Shown: positions 35,931 through 45,557 of the stretch, in pieces | Layout of the letters: every line of letters begins with the position of its first letter | How positions within the stretch are numbered: position 1 is the first letter of the stretch | Assembly (NCBI GenBank): GCA_028714875.1 | Contig: JAQTLN010000016.1 | Coordinates: forward strand, 1-64,000 | DNA: 64,000 nucleotides | Origin: Gallionellaceae bacterium | GTDB taxonomy: Bacteria > Pseudomonadota > Gammaproteobacteria > Burkholderiales > Thiobacillaceae | Reading direction: 5' to 3' | Made by a program: the position numbers and the translations under genes | The notes under the pieces: generated by a model | What the model was told of the DNA's origin: nothing | Database searches by the model: none | What the model saw: only the letters and a program-made list of their open reading frames with translations

Positions 35931-36440
35931 TCAACCGTGCGGGGCGAAGCGGCCGAGCGTGGCGGGCGGCCCCAGCACCGCCCAGTCTTCCGTGTAGATG
36001 CCCTGATCGACCCGGGCGCGCAGACTGCTCCAATGGTAGTCATAAGCGCGCGCGCACAGGCCATGTTTGACCGGGTCGTAATGGATGTAATCGAGATGCG
36101 CGCGCAGATCATCGTGATCGGCCAGCACCCGCGCCTTGATGCCATGCTCCCAGAAGACGACCTCGTTGGCGTCCTTTTCGAGTTCCCGCCAGGCGCGCAC
36201 GAAGCGTGCCCGCAGATAGGTCATCGGCCCCAGATGTTCGCTGTCGGCGGCGGTGACGAATACCAGATGGGCATGGTCATCGAGGATCACATAGCCGCCC
36301 ACATGCAGTCCGAATTGCTTCTTCGTGTCGTGGATGGCGTTCAGCAGCAATTGCTTGAGCCGCGGCCGGGCGAGCAGCTGTTGGCGGTTGAAGCATTCCA
36401 GAGTGACAAAGTAGGTGGCGCCATCCTTGTACTCGTTCAT
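35931..36440 (-). CDS. REP-associated tyrosine transposase (RAYT, Y1_Tnp family)
   Basis: 169 aa. A single-strand DNA transposase-like protein of the IS200/IS605 Y1 superfamily, domesticated to act on REP palindromes. The HUH metal motif is DDHAHLVF, the likely catalytic Tyr is in LDYIHYDPVKHGL, and the C-terminal part has YDYHWSSLRARV. It starts MNEYKDGATYFVTLECF. No terminal inverted repeats or target duplication of a classical IS were seen. It is a single gene flanked by a REP-like palindrome, typical of RAYTs. Confidence 0.88.
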   Translation of the reverse strand: MNEYKDGATYFVTLECFNRQQLLARPRLKQLLLNAIHDTKKQFGLHVGGYVILDDHAHLVFVTAADSEHLGPMTYLRARFVRAWRELEKDANEVVFWEHGIKARVLADHDDLRAHLDYIHYDPVKHGLCARAYDYHWSSLRARVDQGIYTEDWAVLGPPATLGRFAPHG

Positions 36441-36570
36441 GGTCTGTCTCGGGGATTTCCTGATGATTCAGTATATGCGCGGGTCGTCTGCTTTACAGTG
36501 AGGCATAGGCCGTATGCGCCCCTCGCGAAAGTAATGCCCCTCACGGCGTCGAGGCTTGTGTGCCTGCCGT

Positions 36571-36576
36571 TATAAT
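36571..36576 (+). promoter_or_regulatory. Candidate -10 box of argS
   Basis: TATAAT is a perfect -10 hexamer 40 bp before the argS ATG at 36616. No good -35 hexamer at 17 bp was seen, so this is a tentative assignment. Confidence 0.4.
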
Positions 36577-36615
36577 TCCGCGCCTGCCGTATCCGACCCG
36601 ACATTGCCGCCAACC

Positions 36616-38367
36616 ATGCCCGCCATTACTACCGTCTCCTATCTCGACCCCAAATCTCAACTCGTGGCCCTGATCGAACAGGCCTTGCGGCAGGTTGCCG
36701 CCGATTCGATGCTCCTGATCGAACTGGAGCGCCCCAAGCAGGCCAGCCACGGCGACTTCGCCTGCAATGTGGCGATGCAATTGGGCAAGGCCATGAAGCG
36801 CAATCCGCGCGAACTGGCGCAGGCGGTCATCAGCGCGTTGCCGGCGTCCGATCTGCTGGAAAAAGCCGAAATCGCCGGCCCCGGCTTCATCAACTTGTTC
36901 CTCAAGCCGGCCGCCTGGCAGGGCGTCGCGGCGCAAGTCCTGGCGCGGGGCGCGGCCTATGGCGGCGGCAGTGTCGGGCAAGGCGAGAAGGTGCAGATCG
37001 AATTCGTTTCCGCCAATCCCACCGGGCCGCTGCATGTGGGGCATGGGCGTGGCGCGGCGTTCGGCGCCAGCCTGGCCAATGTTCTGAAACTGGCCGGTTA
37101 TGACGTGCAGCGCGAGTATTACGTGAATGACGCCGGGCGCCAGATGGACATCCTGGCGCTCTCCACCTGGTTGCGTTACCTGGCCCTGTGCGGCGAGTTC
37201 GTGCCCTTTCCCGGAAACGCCTATCAGGGCGACTACGTCGGCGCGATGGCGGACAGCATCTATGCGTTGCACGGCGAGCGCTACAAACGCGCCGCCACCG
37301 AGGCGATGGTCGGTGTGCCGGTGGCGGGCGAGGACGCGGAAGGCCATCTCGACGCCCTCATCGCCAATGCCAAACGTCTGCTCGGTCCCGATTACGCCTA
37401 CATCCACGGCCATGCCCTGGAAGAGCAACTGGGTGACACCCGCAACGATCTCACCGAATTCGGCGTCACCTTCGACACCTGGTTTTCCGAGAAGACACTG
37501 CACGAATCCGGCCTCATCGACCGCGCCGTCGAGCAGATGAAGCAGCATGGCCACGTCTACGAACAGAACGGCGCCCTCTGGTTCCGTTCCACCGCCTTCG
37601 GCGACGAGAAAGACCGCGTGGTGCGGCGCGAAAACGGCATCTACACTTATTTCGCCGCCGACATCGCCTACCACATCAACAAGTTCGAGCGCGGCTTTAG
37701 GCGTGTGCTGGATGTCTGGGGCGCCGATCACCACGGCTACATCCCGCGTGTGAAAGGCGCGCTCTCCGCCGCCGGCCTCGACGCCGATCGCCTCACGGTC
37801 GCGCTGGTGCAGTTCGCCGTGCTCTACCGCAACGGCCAGAAGGCCTCGATGTCCACCCGCTCCGGCCAGTACGTCACCTTGCGCGAACTGCGTGGCGAAG
37901 TGGGCAACGACGCCGCCCGTTTCTTCTATGTGCTGCGCAAATCCGAACAACACCTGGATTTCGACCTCGACCTGGCCAAGTCGCAAAGCAACGACAACCC
38001 GGTCTATTACATCCAGTACGCCCACGCCCGCATCTGTAGCGTGCTGAACAGTTGGGGCGGGGTGGAACGAGACCTGCTCGATGCCGACAGCAGCCTCTTG
38101 CGAGAGCCGCAGGAACTGGCGCTCCTGAAACGTCTGGTCGAGTTCCCGGAAACCGTCAACAGCGCCGCGCGCGAGTTGTCGCCCCATGTCATCGCCTATT
38201 ACCTGAAAGACCTGGCGGCCGACCTGCACGGCCTTTATGTGGCCTGCCGCTTCCTGGACGCGGAGGAGCCGCTGAAGCAGGCGCGCCTGCTGCTGATTTC
38301 CGCCACCCGCCAGGTGCTGCGTAACGGCTTGAGCGTGCTGGGCGTCTCCGCGCCCGAGAAGATGTAA
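36616..38367 (+). CDS. argS: Arginyl-tRNA synthetase
   Basis: 583 aa, the normal length. The HIGH-type motif is NPTGPLHVGHGRGAAFG, the KMSKS-like loop is QKASMSTRSGQYVTL, the catalytic core has EYYVNDAGRQMD, and the C-terminal anticodon-binding domain includes HVIAYYLKDLAADLHGLY. ATG 36616 was chosen because upstream codons overlap the TATAAT promoter. It is followed after 4 bp by the SPOR-domain gene. Confidence 0.97.
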   Translation: MPAITTVSYLDPKSQLVALIEQALRQVAADSMLLIELERPKQASHGDFACNVAMQLGKAMKRNPRELAQAVISALPASDLLEKAEIAGPGFINLFLKPAAWQGVAAQVLARGAAYGGGSVGQGEKVQIEFVSANPTGPLHVGHGRGAAFGASLANVLKLAGYDVQREYYVNDAGRQMDILALSTWLRYLALCGEFVPFPGNAYQGDYVGAMADSIYALHGERYKRAATEAMVGVPVAGEDAEGHLDALIANAKRLLGPDYAYIHGHALEEQLGDTRNDLTEFGVTFDTWFSEKTLHESGLIDRAVEQMKQHGHVYEQNGALWFRSTAFGDEKDRVVRRENGIYTYFAADIAYHINKFERGFRRVLDVWGADHHGYIPRVKGALSAAGLDADRLTVALVQFAVLYRNGQKASMSTRSGQYVTLRELRGEVGNDAARFFYVLRKSEQHLDFDLDLAKSQSNDNPVYYIQYAHARICSVLNSWGGVERDLLDADSSLLREPQELALLKRLVEFPETVNSAARELSPHVIAYYLKDLAADLHGLYVACRFLDAEEPLKQARLLLISATRQVLRNGLSVLGVSAPEKM

Positions 38368-38371
38368 GCGC

Positions 38372-39103
38372 ATGGCTCGACGTGAAACCAGATCGACTCA
38401 GCGCGAGGAGCCCAAGCGCGGGGGCGGCAAACCCGGTGGACTGTTCCTGGGCCTGTTGCTGGGGCTGGTAGTCGGCCTGGTGGCCGCCGCCGGCCTCGCC
38501 TGGTATTTCAATCTCACGACGGGCGAATTCAAGACTGTCGAGCAGGCCCCGAAAGCAACCGGGCCGGTGCAGCCGATCCAGCCCGACCGGTCCGTCGAAC
38601 CCGTAAAAAAGGCGCCGCCGCCCGCGCGTGAGGCCATCCCGCCACCGCTAGCGCCACCGCCGCCGAAACCGGTCGAGGCCAAACCGGTCGAGGCCAAACC
38701 GGAAAAGCCCGCGAAAACTTCCAAAGGCGGCGAAACGGCCGCCCCCATCGTCGAGCGCAAACCCGCCAGGACTAACGAGCCGACCGCGCGCGTGCCGCTT
38801 ACTTTCTACGGCATCCTCCCCGGCGAAAAACCGGCCAAGCCGGTGGAACCACCTAAGCCCACGGAACTCTGGTGGCTGCAGGTTGCCGCATTGAAAAGCT
38901 CGGACGATGCCGACAAGTTGAAAGCCCGCCTGAGCCTGCTCGGACTGGTCGTTACCATTCAGCAAGTGGAAAGCGCCGGGCTGTCCCTCTACCGGGTGCG
39001 TGTCGGCCCATACAAGCGGGACGAGGATGCCTTCGCCGACCTGGATACCCTGGCCGCCAATAATTACGAACCGAGATTGTTCAAGGAACCCGTGAAACCC
39101 TAG
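38372..39103 (+). CDS. SPOR-domain membrane protein
   Basis: 243 aa, type II membrane topology. A short basic N-terminus and one TM helix near 24-46 (LFLGLLLGLVVGLVAAAGLAWY) lead to a long Pro/Lys/Ala-rich periplasmic linker with a repeated PVEAKPVEAKP. The C-terminal SPOR domain (LWWLQVAALKSSDDADKLKA ... LYRVRVGPYKRDEDAFADL) should bind denuded septal peptidoglycan. The argS-SPOR-dsbA order is common in betaproteobacteria. It resembles FtsN in layout but is not clearly FtsN. Confidence 0.88.
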   Translation: MARRETRSTQREEPKRGGGKPGGLFLGLLLGLVVGLVAAAGLAWYFNLTTGEFKTVEQAPKATGPVQPIQPDRSVEPVKKAPPPAREAIPPPLAPPPPKPVEAKPVEAKPEKPAKTSKGGETAAPIVERKPARTNEPTARVPLTFYGILPGEKPAKPVEPPKPTELWWLQVAALKSSDDADKLKARLSLLGLVVTIQQVESAGLSLYRVRVGPYKRDEDAFADLDTLAANNYEPRLFKEPVKP

Positions 39104-39116
39104 GAGTCATGCCGTG

Positions 39117-39737
39117 ATGAAACGTTTTGCCCCGCTCGCCCTGATTCTGCTGCTCGCCAGCGCCCCCGCCGCCGCCCTGGAATGGGGCAAGGACTATGTG
39201 GAAGTGCCGGCGCAGCCGACCTCGGCCAAACGTGGCCAGGTCGAGGTGCTGGAGTTTTTCTGGTACGGCTGCCCGCACTGCTTCCATCTGGAGCCGGAAC
39301 TCAACGCCTGGGCCAAGAAGTTGCCGAAAAACGTGGTGTTCAAACAAGTGCCCGGCGTCCTGAGCGATGGCTGGCTGCCGCTTGCGCGCGCTTTCTATGC
39401 ACTGGAAGCCACCGGCTTGCTGGAAAAACTGCATGGCGATGTGTTCAACGCCATCCATGTCGAGGGGCTCGACCTCAATCCGCCGGACGCCTTCCTCGAT
39501 TGGGCCGCGAAAAAAGGCGCCGATCGCAAGAAACTGGCCGCCGCCTACAATAGTTTTTCCGTGGAAACCAAGGTCATGCGCGCCCGGCAATTGACCCGCG
39601 CGTTCAAACTCAACGGCGTACCCGCCTTCGTGGTCGCCGGCAAGTACAGCACCTCCGCCTACCTGACCGGTGGCAACCCGCAGACCTTCAAGGTGCTCGA
39701 TGAACTGATCGAGCAGGAGAGCCAGGGGAAGAAATGA
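39117..39737 (+). CDS. dsbA: Thiol:disulfide interchange protein DsbA
   Basis: 206 aa with a signal peptide (MKRFAPLALILLLASAPAAA). A thioredoxin fold with inserted helical domain carries the active site FFWYGCPHCFHLEPEL, and the cis-Pro loop is NGVPAFVVAGK. It is a periplasmic oxidase of protein thiols. TAGGAG lies upstream and serves either GTG 39114 or ATG 39117; I give the ATG. It follows the SPOR gene by 13 bp. Confidence 0.94.
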   Translation: MKRFAPLALILLLASAPAAALEWGKDYVEVPAQPTSAKRGQVEVLEFFWYGCPHCFHLEPELNAWAKKLPKNVVFKQVPGVLSDGWLPLARAFYALEATGLLEKLHGDVFNAIHVEGLDLNPPDAFLDWAAKKGADRKKLAAAYNSFSVETKVMRARQLTRAFKLNGVPAFVVAGKYSTSAYLTGGNPQTFKVLDELIEQESQGKK

Positions 39738-39740
39738 TCC

Positions 39741-40064
39741 TCAGCGCTTCAGCAACTCGCGCTTGCTCGGTTTGCCGAGCCAGGTGTCGGCCTCGGCCAG
39801 CGCGGGTTTCTTCTCGGTGATGACCGGCCAGGTCAGGGACAGTTCGGCGTTGAGGGCGATGAAGTCGCGTTGGTCATCCGGTACGTCGTCCTCAGCGAAG
39901 ATGGCCTCGGCCGGGCATTCCGCCACGCATAGCGAGCAGTCGATGCACTCCTCGGGGTCGATCACCAGGAAGTTCGGCCCTTCGTGGAAACAATCGACTG
40001 GGCAGACTTCCACGCAGTCGGAATATTTACAGTTGATGCAGTTCTCGGTAACGACGTAGGTCAT
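39741..40064 (-). CDS. fdxA: 7Fe ferredoxin FdxA
   Basis: 107 aa. The N-terminal Cys pattern [20 protein letters not shown] holds a [3Fe-4S] and part of a [4Fe-4S] cluster. The second motif [12 protein letters not shown] completes the [4Fe-4S]. The C-terminal extension ([18 protein letters not shown]) is typical of the FdxA family. It is convergent with dsbA (3 bp between stops) and divergent from trxA. Confidence 0.95.
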   Translation of the reverse strand: MTYVVTENCINCKYSDCVEVCPVDCFHEGPNFLVIDPEECIDCSLCVAECPAEAIFAEDDVPDDQRDFIALNAELSLTWPVITEKKPALAEADTWLGKPSKRELLKR

Positions 40065-40182
40065 TCTTTCCTCGCTATGACTTTTTCGCTAGGATAGCGG
40101 CGAAATGCGCCCCCGACCATCCACGGTCAACTCCCATAGCTATTCAGGCAATACCTCAATCTCCTCCCGCAAAGGTTCCACA

Positions 40183-40509
40183 ATGAGCGAACACATCCAT
40201 TACGTCACCGACGACACCTTCGAACAGGAAGTTCTGCAATCCCCCATGCCCGTGCTGGTGGATTACTGGGCTGATTGGTGTGGCCCCTGCAAGATGATTT
40301 CCCCCATCCTCGACGAGGTGGCCAAGGAATACGCAGGCCGTCTCAAGGTATGCAAGCTCAACATCGACGAGAACCAGGGCACCCCGCCCAAGTACGGCAT
40401 CCGCGGCATTCCCACGCTGATGATTTTCAAGAACGGCAACGTCGAAGCCACCAAGGTGGGCGCGCTCTCCAAGTCGCAGCTCACGGCTTTTGTTGACAGC
40501 AACATCTAA
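40183..40509 (+). CDS. trxA: Thioredoxin 1
   Basis: 108 aa. The active site is [16 protein letters not shown] and the cis-Pro is in [13 protein letters not shown]. It reduces cytoplasmic protein disulfides. AAAGG lies 8 nt before ATG 40183; the longer track ORF is unsupported. The trxA-rho order is conserved in many proteobacteria. Confidence 0.97.
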   Translation: MSEHIHYVTDDTFEQEVLQSPMPVLVDYWADWCGPCKMISPILDEVAKEYAGRLKVCKLNIDENQGTPPKYGIRGIPTLMIFKNGNVEATKVGALSKSQLTAFVDSNI

Positions 40510-40525
40510 GTTCCGCTAGTTTCAC

Positions 40526-40550
40526 GGCGTCCGGTGTTCTGCCGGACGCC
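40526..40550 (+). terminator. trxA terminator / rho leader hairpin
   Basis: The arms GGCGTCCGG and CCGGACGCC form a perfect 9-bp stem with a 7-nt loop, followed by TCTCTCC. It is 16 bp after the trxA stop and about 70 bp before rho. Confidence 0.6.
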
Positions 40551-40622
40551 TCTCTCCAAGCCCCCCCTGTTTTTCCCGCTCCCGGCCCTCCTCGCCGGTT
40601 CAGCCACACGCATCCATAAGCC

Positions 40623-41882
40623 ATGCATCTATCCGAACTCAAGCAATTGCACGTCAGCCAGCTTCTCGAAATGGCCGAAGCCGAAAACATCGAGAATGCC
40701 AACCGCATGCGCAAGCAGGAACTGATCTTCGCGCTGCTGAAAAAGAAGGCGAAGAACGGCGAGAGCATCTTTGGCGATGGCGTGCTGGAGATCCTGCCGG
40801 ATGGCTTCGGCTTCCTGCGTTCGCCGGATACCTCCTACCTGTCCAACCCGGACGACATCTACATCTCGCCCTCGCAGATACGCCGCTTCAACCTGCATAC
40901 CGGCGACAACATCGAGGGTGAAATCCGCACCCCCAAGGACGGTGAGCGCTATTTCGCGCTGACCAAGCTGGACAAGGCCAATGGCGGGCCGGTGGAGGAT
41001 CTGAAGCACAAGATACTGTTCGAAAACCTGACCCCGCTGTTCCCCAACAAGCCATACCGGCTGGAGCGCGAGATCAAGGCGGAAGAGAACATGACCGGGC
41101 GCATGGTCGATATCGTCGCCCCCATCGGCAAGGGTTCGCGCGGCATCATCGTCGCCAGTCCCAAGTCCGGCAAGACGGTGATGCTGCAACACATCGCGCA
41201 TGCCCTCTCCGCCAACTATCCGGAAGCCATCCTCATCGTTCTGCTGATCGATGAGCGTCCGGAAGAAGTGACCGAAATGCAGCGCACCGTGCGCGGCGAA
41301 GTGGTCGCCTCCACCTTCGACGAACCCGCCAGCCGCCATGTACAGGTCGCGGAGATGGTGATCGCCAAGGCCAAGCGCCTGGTCGAGCACAAGAAGGACG
41401 TGGTGATCCTGCTCGACTCCATCACCCGCCTGGCGCGCGCCTACAACACCGTGCAGCCGACCTCCGGCAAGGTGCTCACCGGCGGTGTCGACGCCAACGC
41501 CCTGCAGAAGCCCAAGCGCTTCTTCGGCGCCGCCCGCAACATCGAGGAAGGCGGCTCGCTGACCATTCTCGCCACCGCCCTGATCGACACCGGTTCCCGC
41601 ATGGACGATGTGATCTACGAGGAATTCAAGGGCACCGGCAACATGGAAATCCACCTCGACCGGCGCATGGCGGAAAAGCGCGTCTACCCGGCCATCAACG
41701 TCAACCGATCCGGCACCCGCAAGGAAGAACTCCTGATCGAAGCCAGCGTGCTGCAGAAGATCTGGGTGCTGCGCAAACTGCTCTACCCGATGGACGACCT
41801 GGAGGCGATGGAATTCCTCTCCGACAAGATTCGCGCCACCAAGAACAACGCGGAGTTCTTCGAGTCGATGCGGCGCGGCTGA
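40623..41882 (+). CDS. rho: Transcription termination factor Rho
   Basis: 419 aa. The N-terminal helical domain is [19 protein letters not shown], the RNA-binding OSB fold includes [14 protein letters not shown], the Walker A is [16 protein letters not shown], and Walker B is [18 protein letters not shown]-loop regions are conserved. It forms a hexameric RNA helicase. There are no insertions, unlike long Rho proteins of actinobacteria. Confidence 0.98.
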   Translation: MHLSELKQLHVSQLLEMAEAENIENANRMRKQELIFALLKKKAKNGESIFGDGVLEILPDGFGFLRSPDTSYLSNPDDIYISPSQIRRFNLHTGDNIEGEIRTPKDGERYFALTKLDKANGGPVEDLKHKILFENLTPLFPNKPYRLEREIKAEENMTGRMVDIVAPIGKGSRGIIVASPKSGKTVMLQHIAHALSANYPEAILIVLLIDERPEEVTEMQRTVRGEVVASTFDEPASRHVQVAEMVIAKAKRLVEHKKDVVILLDSITRLARAYNTVQPTSGKVLTGGVDANALQKPKRFFGAARNIEEGGSLTILATALIDTGSRMDDVIYEEFKGTGNMEIHLDRRMAEKRVYPAINVNRSGTRKEELLIEASVLQKIWVLRKLLYPMDDLEAMEFLSDKIRATKNNAEFFESMRRG

Positions 41883-41884
41883 TC

Positions 41885-41912
41885 CGTCGGGTTGGCGCCG
41901 CGTAACCCGACG
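41885..41912 (+). terminator. Hairpin after rho
   Basis: The arms CGTCGGGTT and AACCCGACG are perfect 9-bp complements around a 10-nt loop, starting 3 bp after the rho stop. The stem matches the TCGGGTT repeat at 33687-33777, so it could be a member of that family reused as a terminator. The remaining gap before ubiB holds no gene. Confidence 0.6.
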
Positions 41913-41992
41913 CAGCCACTCCACGGTCGGATTACGCGCCTGGTTATGTAGTCAAGCCGGTCACTCGACCTATACAGCGAACCCGCTCACCC

Positions 41993-43510
41993 ATGTACCT
42001 TTTCCGCCTTCTGCGCATCTGCCTCACCGCCGGCCGTTTTGGCCTGGATGAGTTTTTCCTCGGCCACGAACGGGTGAGGCTCGTGCGCTGGGCGGTTCAG
42101 ACCCTGTTCTTCTGGCGTCGCCTGTCGGCGCCGCGCGGCGAGCGCCTGCGCCTGGCGCTGGAGTCGCTGGGGCCGATCTTCATCAAGTTCGGCCAGATGC
42201 TGTCCACCCGGCGTGATCTGGTACCGCCGGACATCGCCGATGAACTGGCGAAGTTGCAGGATCGGGTGCCGCCCTTTCCCAGTGAACAGGCGTTGGCGGT
42301 GCTGCGCCGCGCCTATGGCCGCGATGCCGCCGACGTATTCGCCGAGTTCGACCCGACCCCGGTCGCCTCCGCCTCCGTGGCCCAGGTGCACAAGGCGCGC
42401 TTGAAAAGCGGCGAGGCGGTGGCGGTGAAGGTGTTGCGACCCGGCATTCAGAAAGTCATCGGCCAGGACGTGAAGCTGCTCGACGCCTTCGCCCACCTGG
42501 TCGAACTACTCTGGTGGGACGGCAAGCGCCTGAAGCCGCGCGAAGTGGTGGGCGAGTTCGCCAAGCACCTGGGCGACGAGCTGGACCAGATGCGCGAGGC
42601 CGCCAACTGCTCGCAACTGCATCGCAACTTCGCCACTTCCTCGCTGCTGGTGGTGCCCGAGGTGTACTGGGATTACTGCGCCCCGGAAGTGATGGTGATG
42701 AGCTGGATGGACGGCACGCCTATCTCGCGCACCGACGAGCTGCGCCGACAGGGGATCGATTTCCCCCGTCTGGCCCGTGCCGGGGTGGAGCTGTTCTTCA
42801 CCCAGGTGTTTCGCGACGGTTTTTTCCACGCCGACATGCACCCCGGCAACATTCAGGTCACCCCCGATGGCAAGTACATCGCCCTCGACTTCGGGATCAT
42901 GGGCACGCTCACCGATGGCGACAAGAACTACCTGGCACAGAACTTCCTGGCCTTCTTCCGGCGCGATTACAAAAAGGTGGCGCAGGCGCATCTGGATGCC
43001 GGCTGGGTGCCGGCGGATACTCGGGTGGACGAATTCGAGGCCGCCATCCGCGCGGTATGCGAGCCGGTGTTCGACCGGCCACTCAAGGAAATCGCCTTCG
43101 GCAAGGTGCTGTTGCGCCTGTTCCAGACTTCGCGCCGCTTCGGCATGGAAATCCAGCCGCAACTGGTGATGCTACAAAAGACCCTGCTCAACATCGAAGG
43201 CCTGGGGCGCGATCTCGACCCCGACCTCGACCTCTGGTCCACCGCCAAGCCTTTCCTGGAGCGCTGGATGAACGAGCAGATCGGCTGGCGCGGCTGGCTG
43301 CGCACCTTCCAGGAAGAAGCGCCCTACTGGGGCGCGCTGATTCCGCAACTGCCGCGCCTGGCGCATCAGGCCCTGCGCGCGGATCGCCTGGAAAAGCTGG
43401 AAGCCGGCATGGCGCTGATGCTGCGTCAGCAACAGGGGCGCAACCGCTGGCTGGGCGTGATCGCCGGCCTGCTTGCGGCGATGCTGGTGCTTTCCTTTGT
43501 CGTGATCTGA
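41993..43510 (+). CDS. ubiB: UbiB-family atypical kinase
   Basis: 505 aa. An ABC1/ADCK protein needed for ubiquinone biosynthesis. The family KxGQ motif is [13 protein letters not shown], the Ala-rich loop is [11 protein letters not shown], and the ATP lysine is in [10 protein letters not shown]. The catalytic HADMHPGN and metal-binding LDFGIMG are present. C-terminal membrane segments lie near 480-503 ([20 protein letters not shown]). It is monocistronic here; ubiD lies about 17 kb away. Confidence 0.93.
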   Translation: MYLFRLLRICLTAGRFGLDEFFLGHERVRLVRWAVQTLFFWRRLSAPRGERLRLALESLGPIFIKFGQMLSTRRDLVPPDIADELAKLQDRVPPFPSEQALAVLRRAYGRDAADVFAEFDPTPVASASVAQVHKARLKSGEAVAVKVLRPGIQKVIGQDVKLLDAFAHLVELLWWDGKRLKPREVVGEFAKHLGDELDQMREAANCSQLHRNFATSSLLVVPEVYWDYCAPEVMVMSWMDGTPISRTDELRRQGIDFPRLARAGVELFFTQVFRDGFFHADMHPGNIQVTPDGKYIALDFGIMGTLTDGDKNYLAQNFLAFFRRDYKKVAQAHLDAGWVPADTRVDEFEAAIRAVCEPVFDRPLKEIAFGKVLLRLFQTSRRFGMEIQPQLVMLQKTLLNIEGLGRDLDPDLDLWSTAKPFLERWMNEQIGWRGWLRTFQEEAPYWGALIPQLPRLAHQALRADRLEKLEAGMALMLRQQQGRNRWLGVIAGLLAAMLVLSFVVI

Positions 43511-43647
43511 ATGGCCGCCCGCTGATGGTTGCTTTCCGGGCGCGTAGCGGCGTACCTGTGGCTGAGCGCAATCGGAGACGCTGACACCCGCATCTACGCG
43601 GCCATTACAAGGGCTGAGGAGCGGTCAACTGCTGTTTCTAGGGTGAA

Positions 43648-44595
43648 TCAAACTTGCTTCAGGGCGCGCCGCACTCTCCCCAGGTTTTTGAAGAAAAACA
43701 ATTTGATGCCGAAATGCGTGGCGATACAGTCGGCATCGTTGTAATTGAACGAATAGGTCTCGGGTAAGGCGCGATGTTGGCTCGTACAATCAACCAGATG
43801 GTTGTAGGCATGCTGCTCGAAGGTGTAAACCCGGTCGACCCGCTCTTTGTTTTTTTCAAGCCAGTCCTCAAATACGGGCAGATCAAATGCGCCTTGATCA
43901 AGACATATCAGGCCTGAATTAAACCCGAGCGGCGCCTCCTCCTTGCGCGCGAAGCCGACCACGCTCTGGTTGGCATTCAGCACGGGCCGGTAGTACTCAT
44001 GGCAATAGAGAGTCTCTCTGGTGTTTTTGTCATCGATCCAGGCAATGATTTCATCAGGCCGCTTGAAAAACAGCACGTCTGTATCCAGAACCAGAACCTT
44101 GCTGGCATTTTCCAACAAGTTGAAATCAATCAGTTTGAGAGAAAAAATACTCATCCTTCGGCCCCAGTCTGTTTCACCAAGCTGGCCAAATCGATACTTG
44201 AATACATGTGAATAATTCGCAACCCTGGGGGCGATCAATGAATCCGCTTCGGGTTTCCGAAAAATACGAACACCAACCAGGTGCCGCTGTAATTTGGCTA
44301 TATCACCATCGGTCAAACTTCCGTCGTCATGTAATACAACGGCATAACGCTTTCCCGCGCAGTGCAGAAAGCTTTTTACCGCCCAAAGACACATGCCGAC
44401 ATGACGCGTACCAAGCAGCGCGTGAATTTCAAAATCAAGGTCGTCCTGGTTGGTCACCAGGCAGGGGGTGGCCTCTATGAGTCGGTCATGAATGCGCCGC
44501 AGCACCTCGATATGGTATTTCGCCAATCGTTGGCTCAACCACCAGGGGATTCTTTTCTCGCTAACCAGGGAAATGATTCGTTGCATCATCCGCAT
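43648..44595 (-). CDS. Putative glycosyltransferase (DxD motif, GT-A-like)
   Basis: 315 aa with no signal peptide. A DxD-type motif in ASKVLVLDTDVLFFKRPDEI, and FNSGLICLDQGAFDLPVFEDWL after it, resemble GT8-like or related nucleotide-sugar transferases. I do not recognise an exact family. The GC content is visibly lower than in flanking genes (many AAA, TTT and ATT codons), suggesting recent acquisition. AAGGCG precedes ATG 44595. It is a single gene between ubiB and exbB, convergent with ubiB. Glycan substrate unknown. Confidence 0.7.
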   Translation of the reverse strand: MRMMQRIISLVSEKRIPWWLSQRLAKYHIEVLRRIHDRLIEATPCLVTNQDDLDFEIHALLGTRHVGMCLWAVKSFLHCAGKRYAVVLHDDGSLTDGDIAKLQRHLVGVRIFRKPEADSLIAPRVANYSHVFKYRFGQLGETDWGRRMSIFSLKLIDFNLLENASKVLVLDTDVLFFKRPDEIIAWIDDKNTRETLYCHEYYRPVLNANQSVVGFARKEEAPLGFNSGLICLDQGAFDLPVFEDWLEKNKERVDRVYTFEQHAYNHLVDCTSQHRALPETYSFNYNDADCIATHFGIKLFFFKNLGRVRRALKQV

Positions 44596-44902
44596 GCATC
44601 GCCTTCTTGTCGGATACTCAGTCAGACCGGGTTCGGTTTCCGCTCGAACCCCTCGAAATAATGGTGCGCCGCCAGTTGCAACCGCTTACTCACGCGCCGT
44701 GTGAGTGTAGCCGGGGTGGCTGGTGAGGGCGCCCCGCTGAATGGGGAATTCTGTCTCCCGGTTCCGCCGCCACCGCGACAGTGCCAGGGCTATCTAGCCA
44801 CACCCAGCCTTTATGACTTTCCGCTTTCCGGCTTGCCATCGCCGCTATGTATAAGCACTCCCTTATAATCCGCTCGCCTTTCATAGCCCGCGCGTGCCTC
44901 CC
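44596..44902. other. Intergenic region upstream of exbB
   Basis: 307 bp between the divergent glycosyltransferase-like gene and exbB. The only promoter-like element seen is TATAAT at 44864-44869, 33 bp before the exbB start, without a clear -35 box. No ORF or structured RNA was recognised. Confidence 0.4.
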
Positions 44903-45556
44903 ATGTTCCATTTCTCCGATTCCACCGCCGTCAACCTGGCGCTCTCCGTCCTTATCCTGTTTTCCCTGATTACCTGGACGATGATCTTCGCCAAAGGCTG
45001 GTTGCAATGGCAGTTGCGCAAGTCCAACGCCGCCTTCGCCAAGCGTTTCTGGCAGGCCCCCGATCTGGAAGCGGCGCAGGTTGCCGCCAAGCAGGCCGAT
45101 AGTCCGCTGGCGCGGCTGGCCAAGGCGGGCTTCGACACCCTCGCTTCGCTGGGCGATCGCCAGACCCTGGCGCACGCCGGCGACCGTCAAGCGGTGCTGG
45201 AACGCGGCCTCTCGCAGCAGGTTAAGAAGGAACAACACAAGCTGGAAGCCGGCCTCATGCTGCTCGCCAGCATCGGCAGCACGTCGCCTTTCGTCGGCCT
45301 GTTCGGCACCGTCTGGGGCATCATGAATGCGATGAGCAACATCGCCGTGTCCGGCGGTTCCGGCCTGGAAGTCGTGGCCGGCCCGGTGGGCGAGGCGCTG
45401 CTCGCCACCGCCATGGGCATCGCCGCCGCGATTCCCGCTGTGCTTGCCTACAACTATGGGGTACGCGTCACCCGCCTGATGGTTTCCGAGATGGAAGGCT
45501 TCGCCAACGACTTCCTTAGCCTGGCCAGCCAACCCGAAGGCAAGAAGGAGTCCTGA
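44903..45556 (+). CDS. exbB: ExbB/TolQ-family proton channel protein
   Basis: 217 aa. Three TM helices: about 11-35 (LALSVLILFSLITWTMIFAKG), near 130 (SIGSTSPFVGLFGTVWGIM) and near 165-185 (LLATAMGIAAAIPAVLAYNYG). The conserved TSPFVGLFGTVWGI is the signature. It couples the proton-motive force to TonB. GTG 44894 is an alternative start. It is 1 bp before exbD and clearly cotranscribed with it and tonB. Confidence 0.92.
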   Translation: MFHFSDSTAVNLALSVLILFSLITWTMIFAKGWLQWQLRKSNAAFAKRFWQAPDLEAAQVAAKQADSPLARLAKAGFDTLASLGDRQTLAHAGDRQAVLERGLSQQVKKEQHKLEAGLMLLASIGSTSPFVGLFGTVWGIMNAMSNIAVSGGSGLEVVAGPVGEALLATAMGIAAAIPAVLAYNYGVRVTRLMVSEMEGFANDFLSLASQPEGKKES

Positions 45557-45557
45557 G

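Noticed and set aside
35931-36440. Complete IS200/IS605 insertion sequence
   Set aside because: The Y1 protein is of the RAYT type and there is no TnpB or classical left/right end; a stationary RAYT fits better.
36541-38373. 610-aa ORF opposite argS
   Set aside because: Antisense shadow of argS, without any recognisable motif.
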